DNA from: Posidonia oceanica
Lineage: Eukaryota > Streptophyta > Magnoliopsida > Alismatales > Posidoniaceae
Length of the DNA: 64,000 bases
Direction: 5' to 3'
Assembly: GCA_037176725.1 (NCBI GenBank)
Contig: JAZBRS010000020.1
Coordinates: 96,056,501 to 96,120,500, forward strand
Shown here piece by piece: positions 21,614 to 31,394 of the stretch (its first letter is position 1; every line of letters begins with the position of its first letter). Under the pieces are notes generated by a model, which was not told the DNA's origin, made no database searches, and saw nothing but the letters and a program-made list of their open reading frames with translations. The translations under genes were made by a program, and so were the position numbers.

Positions 21614-22395
21614 CTCGTGTGATGATGAGATGCAATACTAGGACTGACTCTATGGAGGATACGAGAAAACTATATGATGATATGCAAATAAGATGCTAAT
21701 GTTATGTAGTGAAATGCAATGTATAAACAATGGAACGGACTTATCACCGAGCAGTTAGGGCTGCCAGCCTGATGCAAGGAATGTAGAATAATGTAGAGAG
21801 AAGATAGGAAACCCCTCGTGGTAGGTGTACAATGGTCTCAGAGTGGGCATGTGATGCTACGTCACGGAGTGACGAAAAGGGACATGCCGGTCATCAAGGA
21901 TCTACCCAATGCGGTGGGTGGCAAAATTTGAAAAGCGCAGAGCCTCTGAGCGAGGTAGGCAAAAATGCTCGTCCTTGGCTCTAGTTTTCGAAAACAGAGA
22001 GAAGGGAAGATAAAAATATATTACAGCATGCATTTTTGGTAGCTTTGGACTCAAAGCAACTGTGCTAAAAGGATGCCTCTGCAGTTTTTGACTCAGGAGA
22101 TCCCGATCCTCGTGCAACGCCATGTCGAGTTGTGGTCAGTGGTTCTCTTTCTCACTCTTGGTTCGGGATGAGGCCTTAGCTTTGTAGAGTATAGCCTTTG
22201 GCTGCACGCTGGTAGTAGAAGCGTTGGATGTAGCTTCTTAGCCTCCGTCTCAATTCCTCGGGGACCAGCTACCGCTTTTGACGCTCTCGGGTTGATTTTT
22301 CTTTTCCCCTCATGAGTGACTGGAGTTGCATCTAGCCTACCAGGGAAGTAGAGTTGTCTGCATAAGGGATTGAAGCGTGCTGCTGTGCTCAGAGG

Positions 22396-22875
22396 GTGGG
22401 GCCAGGTCCTCCAGATAATGTATCTCGTGCAGTTGCCAGTGTGGCGCTTGAAGTTGATAGCCGAGGGGGCTTCGATGCTCGTCCAAGCCACTCCTCTCAT
22501 GAGCGCCTTCTTTCTTCAACTTCTTTCTTCATTATTCTTTTGTGCTCAGCATGTATATCTTGTTATCATATATTTTTTTGCTCACATGATCTATATTCTT
22601 TTGGATATGCATGTCTTCGCCCTTTGGAGGTAGCGGTCCCGAGTGAGGTGTTAAGAGTTCGGCTGATCGGCGTACACCCTCAGCCTCTGCAATGTGCTTG
22701 CAGCCTCTGGCTATGTTCTACTCTGCTTTGGTCCTCTCCATGTTCGGTGGACTCTCTTGATAAGGTGGATCTCGCTTTGGGAGTTTTGAACTCAGCGAGA
22801 CGCTCTGTTGTGCTCTCAGTCTCACCCATTGGCCACTTGCAAAGAGATAGCACTGCTCGTGTGAGTTCTACCTGA
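22396..22875 (+). CDS. Uncertain antisense open frame in the 3' module
   Basis: A frame of 159 codons antisense to the Ogre/Tat-like body, starting MGPGPPD and containing CSHDLYSFGYACLRPL. It is homologous to the antisense frame at 10,295-10,732 in the gag-only element. The N-terminal thirds are in different frames relative to each other because of indels. No domain is recognised. It may be a relic of an antisense gene of the kind known in some Tat-lineage elements, or simply open by chance. Confidence 0.25.
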   Translation: MGPGPPDNVSRAVASVALEVDSRGGFDARPSHSSHERLLSSTSFFIILLCSACISCYHIFFCSHDLYSFGYACLRPLEVAVPSEVLRVRLIGVHPQPLQCACSLWLCSTLLWSSPCSVDSLDKVDLALGVLNSARRSVVLSVSPIGHLQRDSTARVSST

Positions 22876-23214
22876 GATTGTCACTGCTTGACATCCTCTA
22901 GGCACTCCTTGTTTGTCCAAAGCCAGGTTTCTGATTATACAAATGTTTATGGGTTTTGTATTTTTAGGAGGGGAATGGACAAACATGTTTTGGATTTTTT
23001 GCATTGGTTTTGTATTTTTATGGTTTTACGTTTAGGAAAACATAAAAAAGGGAAAACCAGTAGCAAGGCGAAGAAAATATTTTTGTTGTTTTTTTGGTGC
23101 TTTTGTCTTTTATAAGATGCAAGAAATGATATGTATATGCAGAGAGTGAAAATGCACGATGATAGATATGTGCGAGATGATATGTATATGCAAGGTGATT
23201 GATATGTACCCGAT

Positions 23215-23310
23215 GATAAGTTGACGGACCTATCGCCGTATAGTTAGGGATATCAGCCCTATGGTGATAGGTTAACGGACATATCGTGAAGCAGTTAGGG
23301 TTGCTAGTCC
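23215..23310 (-). repeat. Stem-loop repeats in the Ogre/Tat-like body (two units)
   Basis: Two units in reverse (23,215-23,259 and 23,266-23,310), each ending in the TAGTTAGGGATATCAGCCC-type head. A third, partial unit is at 21,733-21,770. They match the units in the gag-only element, including GATAAGTTGACGGAC. Confidence 0.75.
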
Positions 23311-23441
23311 GCATGCAAAGAATGCATGAGGAAGGAAAGAGTGCATGTCTTTTGGTTTTTTGCTGTTTTTATGTTTTTTATGGTTTTCTAACAAGGCGAG
23401 AAAACGCAAAAACAAAACGAAAAGAAAAGACAGTGCAGGAA

Positions 23442-25091
23442 TCAAAAGAAAGGTAAGGGGGACTTACCTGTCTGCAACCTCGGGAGGGAGGTGCTGGGTC
23501 CACTGCTACGTTGCTGACGCTGTCGGCAGTGTCCACTGTTGGCAGTGCGGGGAGCATTGGAGCTGCTAGCGGCAGTGCAGGGAGCATCAGTGAACTTCTT
23601 ACTCTGGTAATAGATGGCACTCTCCTTTCTACCGGTTTCATCATGTTGGCCCAAGACGGCGCCCATGGAATGCTGCGTGGTAGAAAGGTAGAGAATCAGA
23701 GGTCTCCTTGGCACGGGAGAAACCAGGACAGGAGGCTTGATCTTGTCAAATGCAGCTTGGAACTCCTCGCTCCAGTTGATCTGTGCATTCTTCCTCAGGA
23801 GATTGAAAATCGGTTCGCAGATGGGAATGAGCTGCGCAATGAACCGGCTAATATATTGCAGATGCCCCAACAGACCTCTGACTTCTTTTTCAGTCTTAGG
23901 GGGTGGCATGTCCACGATGGCTTTGGCCTTGCTCAGGTCCACTTCAATTCCCCTCTGGCTAACAATGTAGCCCAGCAGCTTGCCGGATGATACCTCGAAT
24001 ACACATTTGCTGGGGTTGAGGCGAATCTTGTACTTCCTCAGGCGGTCAAAGAGCTTCTTGAGGCAGATAAGGTGATCCTCAGGCTCTCTAGACTTGGCAA
24101 TAATGTCGTTTACGTAGACCTCAACTTCTTGGTGCATGAGGTCGTGGAATAATGCTGTCATCACCCTCTGATATGTTGCTCCGGCATTCTTAAGCCGAAA
24201 CGGCATGACCTGATAGCAGAAGACTCCCCAGGGGGTGATGAAGAATGTCTTTTCCATGTCTTCCTCTGCCATCTTAATCTGGTTGTAGCCGGAGAAGCCG
24301 TCCATGAAGGAGAGCATCTTGTGCCCTGTTGTGTTATCTACTAGGATGTCGATGTGCGGTAAAGGGAAGTCGTCCTTAGGACTGGCTTTGTTTAGATCCC
24401 TGTAATCAATGCACATAAGGACCCGACCGTCCTTCTTGGGCACTGGCACGACGTTCGCGAGCCATTCCAGATAGAGGACAACCTTGAGAAAACCGATGCT
24501 GTGCTGCTTCATGATTTCCTCCTTGATTTTAAGCAGCCATTGTGGTTGCCACTTCTGGAGTTTCTGCTTTACTAGCCTCGCATTTGGATCCAGAGGCAGG
24601 TTGTGCACCACAATCTCAACATCAAGGCCGACTATGTCTTCATAGCTCCAGGCGAAGACGTCTGCATATTCCATAAGGAATGCAATGAATTCCACTCTAG
24701 CCTGGGGGGACAGTTGGGCGCTGATACGGACCTCCTTGATATCTTCAGCTGTGCTAATTTTGACTGCCTCCGTCTCTTCTTCGACATGGAGGTTAGGCCC
24801 TTCTGGGTCGTCATCGTAAGGATGGAACTCAGGTGGTGGTTCATCATTATCATCTATGCCTGTATCGTCTTCCTCCTCATATGCAATGAGTTCGGAGAGG
24901 ATCTCTTTCTCAAATGTGGGGTCTGTAATGTCAAAGGAGTGAACATGTTCCGCCTCTTGACCCTGATGACACCTCAGGATGGTCACACTCACCCGAGTAT
25001 TTCTGTAAGCTCGGTGGGTGACATCTACTTGAGTGGCCCCTAGCCCTACTGACTGATCCGGCTGCTCTGTCTGCTCTAACACCACTGTCAC
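23442..25091 (-). pseudogene. pol: Reverse transcriptase of the Ogre/Tat-like body, mutated and truncated
   Basis: Copies element RNA into DNA in the family. The frame is open for about 549 codons. RT motifs in order include VPKKDGRVLMCIDYRDLNKA, DFPLPHIDILVDN, FMDGFSGYNQIKM, the active site at 24,105-24,116, and LGYIVSQRGIEVD. The active site reads YVND instead of YVDD (GAC to AAC), which removes a catalytic aspartate. The frame reaches YYQSKKFTD, where RNase H should begin, then runs at about 23,587 into the 3' module. RNase H and integrase are therefore missing. Two independent faults make it inactive. Wording such as FMDGFSGYNQIKM and the tRNA-Arg primer place it in the Ogre/Tat lineage. 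Confidence 0.88.
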
Positions 25092-26252
25092 TGCTGGGAC
25101 TGCCAGGACTGTTGCTGTCTGTTCTGCTGTCTACACTGTCCCTTCCTCTGCGTTCTCAGATGTACTCGCGGGAAGTGTTGGGGGCGTATAACTGTCCTAT
25201 GGGCGACTAATCTGTGTACCGTCGCCATATGCGTTGCCCGTGCGGGGCATGTGCTGCATGAACCATCTAGACCCGCCTTGTGGCTGCGGAGTGATCAACT
25301 CGTTTGGTCTAGTGGGTGCTGCCTCTGGTTCTTCTTCCAAGACCATGACTAAGGAATGGTCTTGCGGTGGGGAGGGATCCGTGACCACGGCTTTCTCTTA
25401 CCTCAATGCCTGCTGCTCGGCGGCGTCTTCAGCTAGCGCCGTGAGTTGTTCTTGGAATAGCAATTCCAAGTCCTTGAGCGCGTCACCCACTTGGGCTTCT
25501 GCAGTCGCACCCTCCTCGTCTTCTGAGGGTGTGTCGGCGTAATAGGCGCAGACGGCCTCTTCATAGTCCTACCCGGCGATTCCTTTGCCTACAGGGTCTG
25601 CTTTGGCTGATAGGCATACCACTACTAGGGGCATCTGCTCTGTTGCTGGCTGGCTAGCTGGCTGATCTCCTAGCACGGTCGATCGCGCGGTTGTGGCGAT
25701 CAGAGATGCAAATAGGTTGGCCAGTGTTGCGACTGGCTGCTGCGCCGACAGGGTCAGTGCTACGGCTGGAGGGGAGGTAGAGGCGCTCTTTAGGAGGTCC
25801 CACTGTTGGACAGCTGTGTTGGGGGACAAAGCGCCGGCATCCGTGAGTGATGGTGGTTGTCTCACTGTACCGGCCGCGGGGGCCCACCACAAGGTTGGAT
25901 CTGCTAAAGCTGACGGCTGTATGGCTGATGGCGCTGCCTACTTTGCTTGTGGTGTTGCTGGTGTATGCTTGGTCCCTACTGTCGCTTGATCTAACTGACT
26001 GCGCCGCCGGAGATGGTGACCTCTATACTGGTGCAGCTGCAACTGCGAGTGGATAGGTGGCTAGTGCCTGAAGATAAGCTCCTGACTCTGGAGCTGTTGA
26101 TGCGGCTATCATAGGCACTAATGAAGCTGCAGAAGGGGGAAAACAGTCATCCCTGACACAGAACTCGCTGAGTCTGCCATTGCATCAGTAGAGGGATGGG
26201 CCAGACAAACTGATAGGGAGGTTGCAGGGTTGGACTGAAGCTCCTTGTTGGA
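25092..26252 (-). pseudogene. Linker between protease/G-patch and RT
   Basis: Same reading frame as the protease and RT, interrupted by several stops (for example before 25,892, 25,388 and 25,091). The composition is Ala/Pro/Glu-rich, low in complexity and not a recognised domain. In Ogre elements an intron has been described between protease and RT. Because the frame is continuous apart from stops, no intron is needed here. Confidence 0.5.
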
Positions 26253-26693
26253 CTAAGCTGGGATAACCGTGCTGGACTGCTCTTCATCTGAATAGTAGTC
26301 CTCTATGTAGACCCACTCCTCTGTCGGTAGTGGGGGGCTCTGGCACGGTACTGGCTGGGCTGAGGCTGGGCTTGTGTTCGGGTCAAGAACACCTGCACTG
26401 ACAAAGTTAGTGAGGTCCCGAGGAATCACGAGCTCCCGGTTTTTGTGGCGCAGGCACTCACCATCGCGAGGCTGCCATTCATATCCTAAACCTTGAAAGT
26501 CTCTTCTTTCCTCGGCTGCAACTGGCTCAGCGATCCCCTGACCGTGTCGCCCAAGTGGCGTTCCCTTCGCGTAGCCCCACCCGTGGCAAATATTCTTGAC
26601 CATCCGAGAGGGATTGCAATGAACGGCCAGAGAGCTGACACGCTCAAGAACAGGGATAAAGTTGACCGGCTCAAATCGGTCAACCCAAAACAT
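26253..26693 (-). pseudogene. G-patch-like segment downstream of protease
   Basis: In frame with the protease after one stop. It contains GTPLGRHGQGIAEP followed by DFQGLGYEW, the glycine-spaced pattern of the G-patch-like segment found after protease in Ogre/Tat polyproteins. An acidic tail (VYIEDYYSDEEQSS) follows. Its role in the element is unknown; G-patch domains generally bind RNA or helicases. Confidence 0.6.
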
Positions 26694-26717
26694 GACATTT
26701 GAGGGTTTAGGGTCAAA

Positions 26718-27479
26718 TTAGACAGCCTGCTGGGAGACAGAAGAGATCGCCTCGACCCGCTCCTTATCAAAATTTTCCGCCATGACAGCGACAACGTCGT
26801 TGCCCCAGCGGAACTTGACCATGCAGTGGAGGGTCGAAGGGATCACTTGATGCTTTTGGAGCCAAGGGCGCCCAAGCAGGAGATTAAAAGAGGGCTTTAA
26901 GTCGACGATGTAGAATTCTACGTCGAATACGACTAGGCCAATAGAAAGAGGAATAACCAAGATCCCCAAGGAGTCATGGTGCGTGTTGTCGAAAGAGATC
27001 ATTCCCTTCATGGCTGGCATGATATCCTCGGCTTTGAATCCGAGCTTCATTGCTGTGCGCAGAGGATAGAGGTTAAGGCCTGATCCATTGTCAACCAGCA
27101 AGAGGGGAATGCGGAAACTTTTGAACTGCACCGTGATGAACAGGGGTTGATTGTGGTTAGTCCCCGTTGGAGGTAGTTCATCGCTTGAGAAAGAGATGAC
27201 CTGCGGCTCTGCAATCATACCCACCATATTCTCCAAAGTTGTAGGCTCAATGGATTGGGACACATGGGCGGCCTGGAACACGCAGAGAAAAGCCTCACGG
27301 TGTTCGCGGGATGAATGTATTAGGTCCCAAATGGAGATATCAGCCTTGACTTTTTTCAGCTGGGCCGTAATGTCAGCTGAAGGCTGGTCTTTTTTGGTGG
27401 TAAATGTAGTGGCTCTGGTAGAGGGTTCTGCAGAGGCGGGATCAGGGGATTGGCCTACTAGTGGTTGGCTTGGTGGCAC
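26718..27479 (-). pseudogene. pro: Aspartic protease region of the Ogre/Tat-like body
   Basis: Cleaves the polyprotein in the family. The active-site motif LLVDNGSGLNLYPL (DNGS at 27,081-27,092) is the form typical of Ogre/Tat elements, where other gypsy elements have D-S/T-G. LLLGRPWLQKHQVIPSTLH follows, as expected. The frame is open for 253 codons and ends at a stop at 26,718. It continues in the same frame into the G-patch and RT regions, so it was one long pro-pol frame broken by nonsense changes. The upstream gag is in another frame. Confidence 0.8.
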
Positions 27480-27530
27480 AAGTTGGCCTGCTAGTAGAGG
27501 TTGGCCTGTTAGTGGAGTAGGTTCCTGGGG

Positions 27531-28018
27531 TTAGGCTTGACAACTAGGGTTGTAGGTCTGTAGACCCTCCCCGACTGTGTGATGTCCGCACACATTCTTG
27601 TGGCGTAGTCGTATGGAACGCGGTGGGTATCCCTGGTAAGGGTGACTACCAGGGGAACACGAGCTGCGAGCTCGAGAGGGGCCACCAGAGTATTTGCCGG
27701 TTGGCGGGCAGATAATGGATGTTGCTAGGGAGGCTGTAATGGTTCTGGTTGGGGCCTGGCCTACAGGCAAATGAGGGGTTGAGCCTCCGGTTGTATGGCG
27801 GGCCTCACGGCAGCGGGCTCCGGCTTGGCATCCAGTCGGATCATGTGAATCCCCGACTCAGAACCGGCAAGCGCCGCAAGATAGAGGGAAGGAGAAACAG
27901 GCACAGAAATATCTTGGATAAGATCAAAAGGGTCCACCATAGACGTAGCGGACCCGAAGGGGAAGAGAGAAGGTACACCTGAGGTCCCCGTGCCTCCTGG
28001 GCCAGAATGCTCTGGCAA
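27531..28018 (-). pseudogene. gag tail to protease spacer, frame-shifted
   Basis: Frame fragments at 28,018-27,761 (SGVPSLFPFGSATSMVDPFD, matching the gag tail near 9,280-9,350) and 27,770-27,531 (low complexity). Between them and the protease are short repeats of GGCCTGCTAGT/AGTGG at 27,455-27,520. No domain is recognised. Confidence 0.45.
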
Positions 28019-28056
28019 AGGCTGGTGGACGATGCTTGGATTGGGGGGAGCTGTCC

Positions 28057-30237
28057 CTAATGTAGGGGATGATGCTGATGGAGGGGTGAATGATGATGCT
28101 GCTCCTGTGTGTTGATACTAATGACCTTTCGGTCAATCAGGTCCTGCACTGCGCCTCGTAGAGTGAAGCAATTATTCATCGAGTGCCCGACAACCCGATG
28201 AAAATCGCAGAAGTGATCCATCCTATACCACCCTGGAAGAGGGCTGGGTGGTGGGCAGACCTCGGGGAGTGTGAGGAGTGACGCGACCTTGGGGAAGACG
28301 GCGCTCAGCGGCTCCACTAGCTGAGTGAAGCAACGCTGATGGTGAGGCCTTCCCTGCCCTTGGTTGCGTCCTTGTCGGACCGATGCGGCTGGGTAGACCG
28401 GTCGGGCGGTGATGGTGATCTGTGGTGTGTGCGGTGCACTAGATGTGGCTGCATAAACTAACTGACTCGGGCCAGGCGGAGCTACCATGTAAACGGGAGC
28501 GATAGAAGAGTCGGCGTATCCCACGGTAGTCCGTGGAGGATCCCTCCTCCTAGGGTTGTTGTTGTTGTTGCTGTTGTTGTTGTTAGTGTTGTCGCTGCCG
28601 CTGTCGTGACCGCAGTTGGAGGAGGCGGCCTGCTTGGCTAAGACAGAGAGGACCGGGAAGTTGCCGCTCTGAAGGGAGCTCTCCACACGAGTGCCAACCC
28701 GAATCAGTGATGCAAAGCTAGTGACAGCCTAGATGGCAAGCAGAGCCCTAGTAGATGGCTGCACGCCTCGAATCACAATCTCGATCGATTCGTCGTCAGG
28801 GGGTCTATCGCAAACTTGTGCGGCAAGGGCGCACCCACGGCTGACGTACTCCCTAAACAGCTCGTTATTTCTCTGCTTAAGGGCAACAAGGTCTTCGCAC
28901 TTAGGGACCAAGTTGAGGTTGAAGGAGTACTGCTCCAGGAACGCCTTTCCAAGGTCGTTCCAAGTCTTGATGGTGGTCATATCAAGTGACGTAAACCACT
29001 TGAGGGCCGGGCCTCTAAGACTTTTCTGAAATAGGCGGATCAACAACCTGTCATCAGCCTGAAGTTGAGCCAAGTCTCTGCAATACGCTTTCATATGGGC
29101 GATGGGGCAGCCCTTATCATTGTATTTTTCAAAGTCCGGGATTTTGAACTTCAGTGGGAGTACCGCCTCTGGAAAGTAACAAAGGTCCCGAAACTGGTAG
29201 GAGTGGAGGTCCGTGCCCTGCACTTGACGAAGTGCTTTCTCTAGAACGACGAATCTGTCATTGTTGGACTCTGGAGTTGCTGCCAAAGGTGATGGGGCAG
29301 CGGGGGTAGGGACCACATACGTCGATTGCGTCGCACCGAGGTGCTCCTTTGGATCCACCATCACATCACCTGGTGGCGCGACGTGATGGCCGGCGTATCC
29401 ATGCAAATGTGCAGTGGGTGCTGTGGGTGGTGCAAAGTATGCAGGGGAAGGAAACTACTGATGCACAGGATGAGGGTATGCAGGATGCTGTACAGTGCGT
29501 TGTGGAGATTGTGGGAGCTGCAACTGCTGCAGTGGCATGGTGCCAGGCAGCAGGCCAGAGAAGTGCTGTGCTCAAACCAACCCAAGGGGCTGGCCACCAG
29601 GTGGTGGAGGTGCATGCTGTGTAGTGAATGATGTGTATGCAGAGGGCGAAGGCTGCGCCCCTATCACTGGAGTAGAGAGCAGCTGAGGTGATGGTCGGGG
29701 CAGCAGTGCAGCAGGGAAAGCCTGGAGAGCAGGAGCAGGGTGCAGGGGGACCACAGGTGCAGAGGGAGCTGAAGAGGGGCGAGTAGACAGAGCCATGCCC
29801 TGGAAGGTTTGAGCAAGCTCCATCAAATGCTGGTATCGTACCTCAGGAGGCCCGTCAGTGGGGATACTGAGGTGCAGCACCGGCGGGCGACCGGATCCAA
29901 GAGGAGAGGACACAGACTGTCCAAGAGGATGGGATCCTATAGAAATGGTCGCCGCAGCGGGGCCAGTGCCATAGATGATATGGCTTTGGGGGTCAGAGGC
30001 GGTCGGGACGATCTTTGGAATGCAAGTGGAAGTCACCAAGGAAGCCTCGATGACGGGATCCTGAGGGGCATAGACTTGCCCAGGCCCTGCGGGACGTAGG
30101 AGTCCCCTAGACGCAAAAGGGGGAAACCCTAGTGTCGCAAGGGGCACAGAAGGGGTCAAGACGGGAGTCGGAGGGACCGAAGTGGAAACCCACCCCGCGA
30201 CTGTAGTGAGTAGAGGCTCGATGGCGCGCTGGTCCAT
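28057..30237 (-). pseudogene. gag: gag of the Ogre/Tat-like body, interrupted
   Basis: Starts ATG at 30,237 with a Pro/Ser/Thr-rich region, is stopped at 29,572, and resumes in the same frame. The retrotransposon-gag core is at 28,729-29,330 (FRDLCYFPEA, GPALKWFTSLDMTTIKTWND, EYVSRG), with another stop before 28,686. The nucleocapsid knuckle CDFHRVVGHSMNNC (Cys-His-His-Cys) is intact at about 28,160-28,215. All visible parts share one frame, so only nonsense changes break it here. After 28,057 the homology passes to another frame (28,018-27,761), implying a frameshift before the protease. Confidence 0.82.
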
Positions 30238-31373
30238 AGCTGACCGCGAGTGAGTAAGAATAGGGCTACGACAGAAAAGGAAAGGACGACGCCTAGGGGG
30301 AGCTATAGTCGCAAAGGCGAGTAGCTCAGAAAAGGAGGGTCGAAAACAAGTGTCACAATAGAGGCATCAGTGAAGAAAAGCACTCAAGCTCCGACTAGGG
30401 AACTCACTCACTGGTCTCTGTTACAGACAAAGCAAACAGGTGTTAGAACCTGAAAGAAAAATGCAAATGTTTAATTGGTGGTATGGATGCATTCATGCAA
30501 ATGGTATGCTTTCTAGCATGCTCTCTCTTTCACCAATCTAGTGTGTCCTAGTAGGTTGTCTACTTCGGACTCGCACAAGTGTATGGGTCACCGACTCGGT
30601 CAGAAAGTAAGGTCCCCGTTCTAAATCCTGACCAAAGCTCAGGCAGTGAACAGGTGGTGCATTTGGAGCCTCGACCCGGCCAAAGCACAGGTTGTACCCA
30701 CAACTAACACCGACGCGACCCTTGACAAGGGGGACAGAACGACCGACTCACTCCGTGCCAAAGCGGTGGAACGAGGGACCGAAACTGTCCTTCTCAAACT
30801 GATAGGCGGACTCAAATGAGAAGATGCATGCCCTATATGATGATTCATGCAAAATGATTAAGTTTTTTATCTTGCATGTTTTATTAACCCAAAAGGGGGT
30901 GAAGTTGTGTTGACGTCACTAGTTGCTCCTAGATTTGACTTTTACTTGCTATTTTTAATTACCAAGGGGGGAAGCAACCAGTCTCTAGTTGTCCTTAGGC
31001 CAAATGCAAAAAAAGGGAAGAAAATCACCCAAACATGGCAAGCAAACAACAAATAATCACTGCAAAAGGCATGGGCATGGTATGTGCATGTGTATGTGGA
31101 CATGATAGTGAGAAGGAAAACACTTATCACGTCAAAAAGCAGATATGCATGGCATGTGCATGTGGGGTGGCATAGCAACTATGTGAAACAAAGCAATTAC
31201 CACTCAAAAGGCATGTATAGTGCGACAAGCAAGTATTTAAGCATGTATATGCATAAATAAAGCAAGTAAAGGCAATGTAAGCAGTAAGGCAGGCAAATAG
31301 GCATAAAGCAAGCAGTAAAGCAAGGCAAGGCAAGCACAAGCGAAAAGCCAAAATGAAAGCCGAAGTCTGAAAT
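30238..31373 (-). mobile_element. Untranslated leader of the Ogre/Tat-like body
   Basis: Homologous in reverse to 5,907-7,184 and, near its end, to 1-315. It has no conserved protein frame and is rich in GCAAGTA/GCATG steps near the primer site. Confidence 0.75.
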
Positions 31374-31391
31374 CCCCAACGGAGTTGCCAG
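31374..31391 (-). other. Primer-binding site, tRNA-Arg type
   Basis: Minus strand TGGCAACTCCGTTGGGGA, three bases after the LTR end. It differs from 316-333 and 5,889-5,906 at a few positions. Confidence 0.7.
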
Positions 31392-31394
31392 CCT

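Larger units (their letters stand above)
20733..23585 (-). mobile_element. 3' non-coding module of the Ogre/Tat-like body
   Basis: Homologous in reverse to 9,430-13,140. It contains B-box-bearing repeats (21,303-21,613), three stem-loop units (21,733-21,770; 23,215-23,310), and a segment with weak open frames on both strands (about 21,850-23,000). The stretch 23,440-23,585 matches the gag-tail/3' junction of the gag-only element (CACTGCC-rich run ending CCTCCCTCCCGAGGTTG). No RNase H or integrase motif is present. Confidence 0.75.

Noticed and set aside
24603..25043. Plus-strand open frame of 146 codons opposite RT
   Set aside because: It is the shadow of the minus-strand RT frame, which has clear domain motifs.
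25092..26252. Ogre-type intron between protease and RT
   Set aside because: Protease, G-patch-like segment and RT share one reading frame broken only by stops, so splicing is not needed to join them, and no strong donor-acceptor pair was evident.
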